Shown here one piece after another: positions 43,874 to 51,685 of a DNA stretch of 64,000 bases (position 1 is its first letter; each line of letters starts with the position of its first letter). Below the pieces are notes generated by a model, which saw nothing but the letters and a program-made list of their open reading frames with translations, searched no databases and was not told the origin of the DNA. A program made the translations under genes and the position numbers. The stretch comes from CAYWNA01 sp964459305 (GTDB taxonomy: Bacteria; Planctomycetota; Planctomycetia; Pirellulales; Pirellulaceae): NCBI GenBank assembly GCA_964459305.1, contig CAYWNA010000018.1, positions 1 to 64,000 on the forward strand. Reading direction: 5' to 3'.

Positions 43874-43940
43874 GAAACCCGAAGCGTAAGCGAGGAATGC
43901 AGCAAATTACAGCCTCATCCTCGCTTACGCTTCGGGTTTC
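43874..43940. repeat. CCCGAAGCG-type palindrome, copy 2
   Basis: Perfect 23-base arms at 43874-43896 and 43918-43940 (start GAAACCCGAAGCGTAAG) around a 21-base loop. Sister of the copy at 4484-4537; the two copies differ at matching positions in both arms, as expected if the structure is kept. Confidence 0.9.
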
Positions 43941-43990
43941 GATGCCGGAGTTACGATCAAGGCTTGCTGCTGCGCAGTCATCACAAGGCT

Positions 43991-44007
43991 GGGGAAGGGC
44001 AGGGGGG
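43991..44007 (+). repeat. G-rich GGGCAGGG motif (plus strand)
   Basis: GGGGAAGGGCAGGGGGG in the spacer before the BON gene. Confidence 0.7.
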
Positions 44008-44193
44008 TAGGTATTCTGCTTCACCTCAGATCTAACAAAACCGCTACGATCGTGCCTGATTCTCTGTTTTCACTAATTTGCGTTAAGTCAAAACTCAACT
44101 CAACCTGCGTAACTTGCCGATCGTCGCTATATCGTTCAAGAACGGACAAGACGTGAAGGGATTTTCAACCACCTCGCGCAAAGGAATTCCGTC

Positions 44194-44415
44194 ATGCTGA
44201 ACTGTGCAGCTACTCTGGAAGACCAGATCGACCTCGTAATCCACCGTGCGCCTCATTTGGCCGGTAAGACGCTACGAATCGAAACGCACGCCGGACGCGT
44301 CGTGCTGAACGGTATCGTCGGCTCGTACTATCAGAAGCAAATGGCCCAAGAGGCCGTGCGCGCGGTTGAAGGAGTAAGCAAGGTCGAGAACCGGCTGCAA
44401 GTCTGCTGGACGTAG
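44194..44415 (+). CDS. BON-domain protein
   Basis: 73 residues from ATG. HLAGKTLRIETHAGRVVLNG, IVGSYYQKQMAQEAVRAVEG and VSKVENRL form a single BON domain covering almost the whole protein. BON domains occur in OsmY-like and secretin-associated proteins and are thought to bind phospholipid. No signal peptide, so it is presumably cytoplasmic. Convergent with the STAS gene 11 bases away. Confidence 0.85.
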   Translation: MLNCAATLEDQIDLVIHRAPHLAGKTLRIETHAGRVVLNGIVGSYYQKQMAQEAVRAVEGVSKVENRLQVCWT

Positions 44416-44426
44416 CATTTCGTCCG

Positions 44427-44810
44427 CTAGCGAGGTTTGCTGGGCCGGTAGAATCCCAAGACGGCCTCCGCGCGATCGCGGAACGAGTTGAACTGGCCAG
44501 AAAGATCGTTCTCGCACAGCATTTCCTGATGCTCGTTGGACATTCCGCACAAGCGGAGCAAGGCTCCTTGCTTGCTAAGCGTGTCGTGCAGGAGCATCAG
44601 CTCGTCGAGGAAATCTTGCGGCAATTCCACAAGTCCGTCGAGCTCTAAGACCATGCGTCGCTTGAACTCCTGACGCAATAGCATACTGAGACTTTCGGCC
44701 ATCCCCGTGGCGTCGGCCTCATCGCTATTCGGCCCGTACAACTTGACGAACAGCCAATCAGGACCACGATCCAACTCCGTTTTCCAACCAGGAGCCAAAA
44801 CTACCTTCAT
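44427..44810 (-). CDS. STAS-like (anti-sigma factor antagonist-like) protein
   Basis: 127 residues from an ATG with GGAGG upstream. The core RRMVLELDGLVELPQDFLDE followed by LMLLHDTLSKQGALLRLCGM resembles a STAS domain, with a conserved-looking central strand and helix. The usual phosphorylatable Ser or Thr of the SpoIIAA motif D-x-S is not obvious; the position is occupied by PQDFLDE. May act in a regulatory partner switch or be a structural adaptor. Family placement is moderate. Confidence 0.65.
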   Translation of the reverse strand: MKVVLAPGWKTELDRGPDWLFVKLYGPNSDEADATGMAESLSMLLRQEFKRRMVLELDGLVELPQDFLDELMLLHDTLSKQGALLRLCGMSNEHQEMLCENDLSGQFNSFRDRAEAVLGFYRPSKPR

Positions 44811-45108
44811 GAGATCCCTCCTCCTGAAGCAGGCGCCGCGTTGGTGGGCGTTTCCTTGAACTGCCCAACGCTGTAAGAATCAGTTTAGGATTCCTGAGCA
44901 CAAAGGCAAGCCCTTTGTCGGCAAACCCGAGAGAGGAGGGGCATTTTCTCGCTAACGCGACCGCGGTCGCGCCGAGTCGTCGCCAGCGGCCACATCTGAA
45001 AACGGAGAATAGATAGGCTAGAATCTGATGGCTGCCCATTCGTGGGGTACGGAGTAGGCCATGTCAGGTCTTTCACCTTGAGCTCAAGCTATCGAGCTTC
45101 CTGCACCA

Positions 45109-46167
45109 TCAGCTCCGGTGTCGTGCCAGCATCGCGGCCATCCTTAGTGCTTCGACCATACCCGTCGTTTGCGCTCGGCCTTGCCAGGCCAAGTCGAACG
45201 CTGTGCCGTGAGCGACGCTGGTGCGGATGATCGGAAGGCCCAAGGTGACGTTTACAGCGCGGTGCATCCCCAGTAGCTTCAGGGCAATGTGCCCCTGGTC
45301 GTGATACATAGCGACGACCGCATCAAACTCGCCGGCTGCCGAACGCGTCATCAACGTATCGCAGGGCAGGGGACCATCCAACAAAAGTCCCTCGGCTCGG
45401 CCTCGCTCGACAGCCGGCCCGATGATTCGCTGCTCCTCGTCGCCGAACAAGCATTGCTCTCCCGCGTGCGGATTCAATGCGGCCACGCCAATTCGCGGCG
45501 GTCCTTCAATCCCATGAACGGCCAGCAGTGTCTTGACGACGCGATCGGCCAAATGAGACTTGGAGACGATGGTGTCGATGTTGATTTGGTCAGGCACGGT
45601 GCGCAGGGCCGCGTGAAGCGTGACGTGGACGACGCCCAAGCCAACTCGGCCGTATACTACTTCGGACGGCGCCAGGTACAGCATCATGGCAAAATCGCTT
45701 TCCCCGCACAGTTCGGCCAGTAACTCAGTGTGGCCGGGATAGTGGTGGCCAGCGGCCCACAGAGCCGCTTTGTTCAACGGTGCGGTGACGATCCCGTCAA
45801 CACTTCCGGCCAGGGCCAGCCGGCCCGCTTCGACCAGCGCATCGTAGGCAGCTTGCCCGCCGCGTGCATCGATCTCGGCCGGTTTGGCCGCCTCGGCATC
45901 CTGTGAGCCAACGGCAAGGCAGGGGAGGGCAGGGGGGGACGACGAAGCAGCCTCCGGAGAGGAGACTTCGATCACGTCGAGCGAGTTGCCCAACAAGTCC
46001 GCGGCGCGACGAAGAATTGCGGGACGGCCCAGCACAACCATCCTGCACCTTTCGTGCAACGCTTGATCCGACCATGCGCCCACAATCGTCTCGGGTCCCA
46101 CGCCCGCCGGGTCACCCATCGTGACAGCGAGCAACGGTTTGTCTTTGGACGATTCGTTGTTTTCCAT
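45109..46167 (-). CDS. pdxA: 4-hydroxythreonine-4-phosphate dehydrogenase
   Basis: 352 residues from ATG. Oxidises 4-phosphohydroxy-L-threonine in PLP synthesis. N-terminal LLAVTMGDPAGVGPETI, the metal-binding AAGHHYPGHTELLAEL, VALNPHAGEQCLFGDEE and the C-terminal AMYHDQGHIALKLLGMHRAV and TSVAHGTAFDLAW are typical. An unusual Ser/Pro-rich stretch (about residues 73-84, EAASSSPPALPCL) is encoded exactly where a G-rich motif (45917-45938) sits on the opposite strand; it lies in a surface loop region and seems tolerated. Confidence 0.95.
   Translation of the reverse strand: MENNESSKDKPLLAVTMGDPAGVGPETIVGAWSDQALHERCRMVVLGRPAILRRAADLLGNSLDVIEVSSPEAASSSPPALPCLAVGSQDAEAAKPAEIDARGGQAAYDALVEAGRLALAGSVDGIVTAPLNKAALWAAGHHYPGHTELLAELCGESDFAMMLYLAPSEVVYGRVGLGVVHVTLHAALRTVPDQINIDTIVSKSHLADRVVKTLLAVHGIEGPPRIGVAALNPHAGEQCLFGDEEQRIIGPAVERGRAEGLLLDGPLPCDTLMTRSAAGEFDAVVAMYHDQGHIALKLLGMHRAVNVTLGLPIIRTSVAHGTAFDLAWQGRAQTTGMVEALRMAAMLARHRS
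45917..45938 (+). repeat. G-rich GGGCAGGG motif inside pdxA (plus strand, antisense to gene)
   Basis: GGCAGGGGAGGGCAGGGGGGG lies in the pdxA reading frame on the other strand, where it encodes a Pro/Leu-rich loop. A further GGGCAGGG on the same strand is at 45364-45371, also in pdxA. Confidence 0.75.
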
Positions 46168-46272
46168 CCTGAGATTCTACAACGCTCCATAGTTTCTTGC
46201 AGGGGGCGGACTGGCGACGTCGAGTGCCGAAACATACACTGGACGCCGTCATTGGTCATTCACATTTCGCAA

Positions 46273-46300
46273 GGGCAGGGCAGAGCAGGGCAGGGGCCGG
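46273..46300 (+). repeat. G-rich GGGCAGGG motif upstream of dtd (plus strand)
   Basis: Two or three GGGCAGGG or GCAGGGCAGGGG units just before the dtd start, the most elaborate copy in the window. Confidence 0.75.
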
Positions 46301-46313
46301 AGGTGACAGGGAC

Positions 46314-46763
46314 ATGCGAGCTTGTGTGCAGCGCGTCAGCGTAGCAAGTGTGACCGTGGACCACGAAGTGGTCGGTCGAATTGGGCCGGGAATGCTGGTG
46401 TTGCTTGGCGTTACGCAAGACGACAACGAGCGTGATGCAAAATACATGGCTGAAAAGACAACGGGCCTGCGCATCTTCGAAGACGACGAAGAGAAAATGA
46501 ATCGCTCCTTGATTGACGTGGGCGGCCAGATGCTCGTGGTCAGCCAATTCACGCTGCTGGGCGACTGCCGCAAAGGGCGCCGGCCGAGCTTTGTGGCCGC
46601 GGCCGAGCCGGAAATGGCCGAACGGCTCTACGAAGAATTTGTCGCCGAAGTTAAACGCTGCGGAGTCACTGTCGCAACAGGCCGGTTTCGCGCACACATG
46701 GACGTAGCGCTGGTCAACGATGGACCGGTAACTCTGTTGTTGGATAGTAGAAAAGCCTTCTAG
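46314..46763 (+). CDS. dtd: D-aminoacyl-tRNA deacylase
   Basis: 149 residues from the ATG at 46314 (MRACVQRVSVASVTVDHEVV). Removes D-amino acids (and glycine) wrongly attached to tRNA. The two active-site motifs are present: SQFTLLGDCRKG, and NDGPVTLLLD near the C-terminus (the cross-subunit Gly-cisPro region). Length is normal. The gene starts right after a G-rich motif and its end overlaps the convergent membrane protein gene by 50 bases. Confidence 0.95.
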   Translation: MRACVQRVSVASVTVDHEVVGRIGPGMLVLLGVTQDDNERDAKYMAEKTTGLRIFEDDEEKMNRSLIDVGGQMLVVSQFTLLGDCRKGRRPSFVAAAEPEMAERLYEEFVAEVKRCGVTVATGRFRAHMDVALVNDGPVTLLLDSRKAF

Positions 46764-47592
46764 CCGTCTCGGCCTCGGGCACTTCCGGCGCGGGTGGTGC
46801 ATCGGTGAAGGCCGGCGAGTCCTCTTCGGTGGCCGGCGATTCCGGTTCGCTCTCGTCCATTCTCTGCCCCAAAAACAGCTCGCTGCCGCGATCGACGACC
46901 TGCTCGAACCATTCCTTGGGCGACGCTGGCAGCCTCTCTTGCCCCGCACCAAGTTGCTGCATCAGATAGGGATCACCGATCACGGCGGCAATCAGGATGA
47001 ACAGTTTGCCGTAGGTGGACACATTCGCCCATGCGCTCCTCGTGCTCCAGAACTTCAATGCAGTTCCGAGTGACTTCTTGATCTTTAGCCGTCCGCGGCG
47101 GACTTGGAAACTCCACATTTCGTCCAGCACCAGGTGAATCAAAAATCCCAGAACGACGGCGCCGGATTTGAACAGGCGGATCTCCAGACTGTCGCCCGAC
47201 ACCAGCAAGAACGCCAGCAGACCGGCCACAGCCATGGCCGGAAGGCTGTGCCACATGCCACGATGCACGGTGTATCGCTTGAAGATTTCGGCGACGCCAA
47301 AGCGGATCGCGATGTAAATCATAGCGGCCGCCAATACCATCGTCTCCGGATCGAATCCCATCTGCTGGAAACGCGGAATCATCAACGCGGGTACCACGGC
47401 GGCCATGAAAGCCATCATCTCACGCACCGGTTTGCCCGAGTCGCTGTCCAAGTCGGGCAGCATGCCCGAAACGCTACACAAACCGCCGGCAACCAGACAT
47501 GGGGAAAGCGTCGCCCCACAAACGTAGCCAGCGGCGCCGTACCCGATACCGATCAGCGTGCTGGTGGCGATGTGTGTTTTGAAATCTGCCAT
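46714..47592 (-). CDS. YdjM-like (DUF457) membrane protein
   Basis: 292 residues from ATG. Six or so hydrophobic segments with the family features: MADFKTHIATSTLIGIGYGA start, GGLCSVSGMLPDLDSDSGKP (the Asp/Ser metal-type motif), TVHRGMWHSLPAM and FLIHLVLDEMWS. Related proteins are called membrane-bound metal-dependent hydrolases. A C-terminal cytoplasmic extension of about 100 residues is acidic and Pro-rich (ESEPESPATEEDSPAFTDAP). Convergent overlap with dtd; no clear Shine-Dalgarno. Confidence 0.8.
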   Translation of the reverse strand: MADFKTHIATSTLIGIGYGAAGYVCGATLSPCLVAGGLCSVSGMLPDLDSDSGKPVREMMAFMAAVVPALMIPRFQQMGFDPETMVLAAAMIYIAIRFGVAEIFKRYTVHRGMWHSLPAMAVAGLLAFLLVSGDSLEIRLFKSGAVVLGFLIHLVLDEMWSFQVRRGRLKIKKSLGTALKFWSTRSAWANVSTYGKLFILIAAVIGDPYLMQQLGAGQERLPASPKEWFEQVVDRGSELFLGQRMDESEPESPATEEDSPAFTDAPPAPEVPEAETARRLFYYPTTELPVHR

Positions 47593-47606
47593 GGTCGTGA
47601 GGGAAA

Positions 47607-47638
47607 AGAACCTCGATTTCCGCAGAAACCGAGGTTCT
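47607..47638. repeat. AGAACCTCG hairpin
   Basis: 14-base arms AGAACCTCGATTTC and GAAACCGAGGTTCT with one mismatch around CGCA, in the spacer between the divergent YdjM-like and CvpA genes. Confidence 0.75.
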
Positions 47639-47814
47639 CCAGGAGGTAGGCCCGAAGGCCATGGATGTTGCAGGGACTATATAGAAAGACGCCCAAAGGG
47701 GGCAAGGTCAATCGATTGCTATTCGATGAACCGTGCCCAGCCGGTATACTCGCTACTCCACGCGGCCGGGATTGGCTGGGCTTTGTGTTACAGGAACTGA
47801 AGGAGCCGAAGGGC

Positions 47815-48522
47815 ATGGAAGGGTATGACCTGATCATGTTGTGCGTCGTGGCAATCGGCATGCTGTTTGGGGCCTGGAAGGGGCTGGCCTGGCAAATAGC
47901 GTCGCTAAGTTCGATCTTTGCTAGCTACTTCATTGCCTACCGGTTTCGGGGGCCGGTTGCGGAGCTCATCAGCGCATCGCCTCCCTGGAACACCTTCCTG
48001 GCGATGCTGATCCTGTACCTGGGCTCGTCTCTGGTCATTTGGGTGGCCTTTCGATTCGTTTCAGACGTCATCGACCGAGTGAAGCTGAAGGAATTCGACC
48101 GCCATGCTGGGGCAGCGCTGGGGTTCTGCCGGGGCATTCTTTGGTGCGTAATCATCACCCTGTTCGCCGTCACCCTGCTACGCGAGGCCCAGAAAAGGAC
48201 CATTATCGAATCGCGCTCCGGATACTACATCGCCATCCTGCTGGACAAATCGCACGCGGTGATGCCGGAAGAGATTCACGACGTGCTGGGCCCCTACATT
48301 CATTCATTGGACGAGCGACTGCCGGAGGATCGACGGACGGCAATCCATCGAGAAAGACTGCCGGAGGATCAACGGGCGGCAATTCACCATCATGAGAGCC
48401 CCAACGGCGACGCTTTCCGGCCGGTCGACATTCTGAACGGCACGCAAGACGAGACCAACGATGCAATCGAGAAATGGCTTGAGAAGCTGCCAGAAGCTCG
48501 TTTCAGCAGCCGCAAACAATAA
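47815..48522 (+). CDS. CvpA-family membrane protein
   Basis: 235 residues from the ATG at 47815 with AGGAG 10 bases upstream; the 50 extra residues of the longer frame are not family-like. Four hydrophobic helices (about 3-130): LIMLCVVAIGMLFGAWKGLA, QIASLSSIFASYFIAYRF, WNTFLAMLILYLGSSLVIWV, AGAALGFCRGILWCVIITLF, the CvpA/colicin V production fold. The cytoplasmic tail has a tandem 13-residue repeat (about 165-190): ERLPEDRRTAIHR then ERLPEDQRAAIHH. CvpA proteins are tied to envelope integrity or colicin export in E. coli. Confidence 0.85.
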   Translation: MEGYDLIMLCVVAIGMLFGAWKGLAWQIASLSSIFASYFIAYRFRGPVAELISASPPWNTFLAMLILYLGSSLVIWVAFRFVSDVIDRVKLKEFDRHAGAALGFCRGILWCVIITLFAVTLLREAQKRTIIESRSGYYIAILLDKSHAVMPEEIHDVLGPYIHSLDERLPEDRRTAIHRERLPEDQRAAIHHHESPNGDAFRPVDILNGTQDETNDAIEKWLEKLPEARFSSRKQ

Positions 48523-48767
48523 CGAATCGCAAACAATAACGAATCCCAAAGCGTGGATTTTCCTGGAAAAACCTTACCTACAACCGAACATAAGAAACAT
48601 TATCGGACGTTCGGGATTGGCTAGAATGCGGCTCTTTCGCCACATGCCGCTTGTAATTGACTACCGAGCCAAACAGCGCCCGTAGCTTGTTCGCGCACAA
48701 GACACAGATCACGACAAGCTCCGCGGCTCTCGAACGCATCGCCTGAGTCCGAGCTGGCCGCTGCTGA
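48523..48767. other. Spacer with a possible dif-like site
   Basis: About 245 bases with no gene. It contains ACATAA-GAAACA-TTATCG at 48583-48610, which has the ATAA-N6-TTAT core of XerCD sites but only about half of the arm positions. It lies where the GGGCAGGG motif changes strand. Confidence 0.35.
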
Positions 48768-49031
48768 CACCAACCGGCCCGTCTGATCCTGCCAGTCGAG
48801 CAGAAGCCCGCGCCGATTCGGGATGATTTCGTCCTGAACGAGCGCCACGAAACCGATTCTGATTCGCTGGCGCAAAGACTGCTCGCCAAAATCTCGCTGG
48901 AGTTCAACTTGCGATTCCAGGCGGAAGTTCGGCAAATGGCAATGGCTGCTGGAACGAGCCCGCTCCCGACCGCAGCAGACCAGACGGCACCGCAAGGACC
49001 GGAGAACGTCACAAACAGCGCCATTCTGTGA
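48768..49031 (+). pseudogene. Coding-like fragment without start codon
   Basis: An 88-codon open frame from just after a TGA to a clean stop at 49031, with no ATG until MAMAAG about 52 codons in. The translation (APIRDDFVLNERHETDSDSL, then AKISLEFNLRFQAEVRQMAM) looks coding and codon choice matches neighbours. It may be the remnant of a gene whose 5' part has decayed, or a small gene with a non-standard start. Family not recognised. Confidence 0.35.
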
Positions 49032-49262
49032 GCAGACGGACCGCCGTTGATCCCCTCAACTGCGAGGCCGCAGCCTTCGCCCCGTTATTGTTCCGCCGCG
49101 TGAAGGTGTCTGTTAAACTGGCGAAAAAGTGCGGAATGGCGCGATGGCCGGTTCCAGCGGCAAAAGAGCGGCGGACGGATGCGGTATGCGCGCCAGCATG
49201 CATTCCATTCACGAGCAAGAACGTCCACTCTTCCAAGTCGCCACATTGACACGAGATCGACC

Positions 49263-50501
49263 ATGTGGGTCCGATTGCGGTTCGACATTGCCTGGTCTGA
49301 CTTGGCCATAGGGTTTTGGTGTTGCCTTCTGGTGAAGGACCGATCGTCGCTCCAACTGCAGGCAAAGCGTGAGTGGCCCGTCGCTGATGACGTGTTGGTG
49401 TGCTTGTCCGCTCGCAGTGGCTTCGATTTGCTGCTTCAGGCCCTTCGATTGCCACCGGGCAGCGAGGTGCTTTTTTCGGCACTGACGATTCCTGACATGG
49501 TGCGGATCGTGAATCACCACGACTTGGTGCCGGTTCCGGTGGATCTGGCCGGCCGGGAGTTCTCGCCATGTCTCCGATCGCTGCGACGCGCGGTCAGCCC
49601 GGAAACCCGCGTGCTCGTGGTGTCGCACCTGTTTGGCTCGCGAATTCCTATGGACCCGATTATTGACTTCGCGCAACAGCATGGACTGTTCGTCGTCGAA
49701 GACTGCGCCCAGGCTTATTGTGGGACTGACTTTGTTGGTCATCCCGAAACAGACGTGGCTATGTTCAGCTTCGGCCCGATCAAAACGGCAACGACGCTGG
49801 GTGGCGGTTTGCTTCGCGTTCGTGATGGGGATCTACTCCATCGGATGCACCGAATCCAGTCTCAGTACGTGGTGCAGAGCCGTTGGTCGTATCTGCATCG
49901 TTTGCTCAAATACGCAATCCTGAAGGCGGTCTCTTCGCGCATGGTTTTTGGCGCCGTGACCAGGTGTGCTGCGGTCGTGGAATGTGATTTCGACTCACTT
50001 GTCAATGGCGCGGCTCGGAATTTTCCAGACGAGAAACTGTTCGACCGAATCCGCCAACTGCCTTCAGCGCCTCTGCTAAGCATGTTGCTAAGGCGGTGGC
50101 GCCACTACGATCCGGACCGATTCCGTTTGCGCGTGAAGAAAGGTCAGTTTTTGACCGAGCAACTTGGTGGCCCTGCACAGCCGGACGATCAACCTTGGGA
50201 AACGAATACGTATTGGGTTTTTCCGATCTTCCTTTCTCAGCCGGGCTCGACGGTCGAGCGTTTGCGGCAATCCGGCTTTGATGCGACCCGCCAATGTCGC
50301 CTCGCCGTCGTGGACCCGCCGGAAGATCGACTCCACCTCGATCCACGAAACGCGAGAGAACTGCTCTCACGAGTCGTCTTCCTTCCATGGTATCCGGATT
50401 TGCCGGATCGCGCGTTGCAGAACATGTCATCCGTGCTCCGGAGTCAGGCGAAAACCGGACTGTCAATCCCAAGAGGGAGCTGCGGAGTAGACAGTGGCTG
50501 A
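49263..50501 (+). CDS. DegT/DnrJ/EryC1-type aminotransferase
   Basis: 412 residues from the ATG at 49263; the longer frame adds a basic unlike sequence. Fold type I PLP enzyme: VEDCAQAYCGTDFVGHPETD (Asp and Gln that contact PLP) and FSFGPIKTATTLGGGLLRV with the PLP Lys174. Such enzymes transfer an amino group to a keto-sugar, but the C-terminal half is diverged, and relatives also act in hopanoid or other pathways. There is no sugar-nucleotide enzyme beside it. A hairpin terminator follows (50554-50579). Confidence 0.8.
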   Translation: MWVRLRFDIAWSDLAIGFWCCLLVKDRSSLQLQAKREWPVADDVLVCLSARSGFDLLLQALRLPPGSEVLFSALTIPDMVRIVNHHDLVPVPVDLAGREFSPCLRSLRRAVSPETRVLVVSHLFGSRIPMDPIIDFAQQHGLFVVEDCAQAYCGTDFVGHPETDVAMFSFGPIKTATTLGGGLLRVRDGDLLHRMHRIQSQYVVQSRWSYLHRLLKYAILKAVSSRMVFGAVTRCAAVVECDFDSLVNGAARNFPDEKLFDRIRQLPSAPLLSMLLRRWRHYDPDRFRLRVKKGQFLTEQLGGPAQPDDQPWETNTYWVFPIFLSQPGSTVERLRQSGFDATRQCRLAVVDPPEDRLHLDPRNARELLSRVVFLPWYPDLPDRALQNMSSVLRSQAKTGLSIPRGSCGVDSG

Positions 50502-50551
50502 AGACACGGAGTTGCGTTCGTTGTAATACAATCCGCGGACAAGTCTGACCT

Positions 50552-50616
50552 GCAGCCGAACTCGCCAGAGTTTGGTTTTTCCCCTACGCGGACCAAAGTC
50601 TGGCGACTTCGGCTAC
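50552..50616. repeat. GTAGCCGAAGTC-type palindrome, copy 2
   Basis: Arms at 50552-50576 and 50592-50616 as in the copy at 7649. Here the left arm folds as AACTC-GCCA-GAGTT and the right as AAGTC-TGGC-GACTT, the reverse of copy 1, so the base changes are compensatory. Confidence 0.85.
50554..50579 (+). terminator. Intrinsic terminator after the aminotransferase
   Basis: The left arm of the palindrome forms CCGAACTC-GCCA-GAGTTTGG with a G-U pair and is followed by TTTTT. It lies 53 bases past the stop. The palindrome is thus also usable as a terminator. Confidence 0.7.
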
Positions 50617-50683
50617 ATGCGGAAAAGTGTCAATCCTGGTCGCGGGTGGTATAGTCACTCAGTTCAAGAGCCCGCAGAATCCA

Positions 50684-51679
50684 CTATGGCTCAACCTCGG
50701 CAGACTGCGAGCTGGTCGTTTCCTCCAAAAACACACCCATACGGCGGAATTTCTCGTAGCGTGCTTCGAGAAGCTGTTCGGTTGGGGTAGCAAGCAGTTC
50801 GCGCAGCGCTTTTACCAGGAAGATCTTCAACCGAGCTGCCATTTGGTGATGGTCGCGATGGGCGCCGCCAAGCGGCTCCTGGATCACGTTGTCGATGATT
50901 CCAAATTCCAGCAGGTCCTTGGAGGTGAATCGCAACGCCCGAGCAGCGACTTCTGCGTGCTCGTGGCCTTTCCACAGAATGCCGGCGCAGCCTTCGGGGC
51001 TGATCACCGAATAATACGCGTGCTGGAGCATTGCCACGCGATCGCCCACGCCGATGCCTAATGCCCCGCCGCTGCCGCCTTCGCCAATGACCACGCAGAT
51101 GATTGGCGCCGGCAGACGCGACATCTCATACATGTTCTCGGCGATCACCCACGCTTGACCACGTTCCTCCGCACCCACTCCCGGGTAAGCACCCGGCGTG
51201 TCGATGAACGATATCACCGGCAGACCGAACTTGGCCGCCATTCGCATCTTGGACATGGCCTTCCGGTAGCCCTCTGGATGCGCACAGCCGAAATAGCACG
51301 CCGTGCGGTCTTTGTAGGTACGTCCCTTCTGGTGCCCGACGACCATGACCTTGTACTGATCCAGTTTGGCGAAGCCGCTCACAATCGCCCGGTCGTCGCC
51401 GAAGTGCCGGTCGCCGTGCAGTTCCATGAATTCTTCGAACACCAACGACAGGTACTCGGCCGTGTACGGCCGATCCTTATGACGTGCCACCTGGACCGTC
51501 TGCCACGGATCCAGATTGTCGTAAATCCGCTTGATCAGATCGGTTAGTTCGCGACGGAGACGCCGGATCTCGTCCTTGGTCTCCGGACGACCGTCTGCCG
51601 ACCGTTCCAACTGGTGCAGGCGAGTTTCCAATTCGTAGATCGGTTGTTCGAATTCCAACCCGGGTACGGGTGTTGCCAT
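50684..51679 (-). CDS. accA: Acetyl-CoA carboxylase carboxyltransferase subunit alpha
   Basis: 331 residues from ATG, normal length. Transfers the carboxyl group from biotin to acetyl-CoA with AccD, in fatty acid synthesis. TRLHQLERSADGRPETKDEI start region, HGDRHFGDDRAIVSGFAKL, HQKGRTYKDRTACYFGCAHP, FIDTPGAYPGVGAEERGQAW and VIGEGGSGGALGIGVGD are highly conserved AccA segments. The start is 6 bases past the kinase stop, so accA is transcribed with the kinase gene; that is an unusual pairing. Confidence 0.97.
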   Translation of the reverse strand: MATPVPGLEFEQPIYELETRLHQLERSADGRPETKDEIRRLRRELTDLIKRIYDNLDPWQTVQVARHKDRPYTAEYLSLVFEEFMELHGDRHFGDDRAIVSGFAKLDQYKVMVVGHQKGRTYKDRTACYFGCAHPEGYRKAMSKMRMAAKFGLPVISFIDTPGAYPGVGAEERGQAWVIAENMYEMSRLPAPIICVVIGEGGSGGALGIGVGDRVAMLQHAYYSVISPEGCAGILWKGHEHAEVAARALRFTSKDLLEFGIIDNVIQEPLGGAHRDHHQMAARLKIFLVKALRELLATPTEQLLEARYEKFRRMGVFLEETTSSQSAEVEP

Positions 51680-51685
51680 CGACCG

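Larger units (their letters stand above)
43791..44193. other. Intergenic spacer with palindrome and G-rich motif
   Basis: 403 bases with no gene. It contains the CCCGAAGCG palindrome copy 2 (43874-43940) and a G-rich motif (43991-44007). Part of the end must hold the promoter of the BON gene. Confidence 0.7.

Noticed and set aside
48578..49024. Minus-strand open frames of up to 148 codons
   Set aside because: They overlap the coding-like plus-strand fragment and read as its mirror; codon use is poor.
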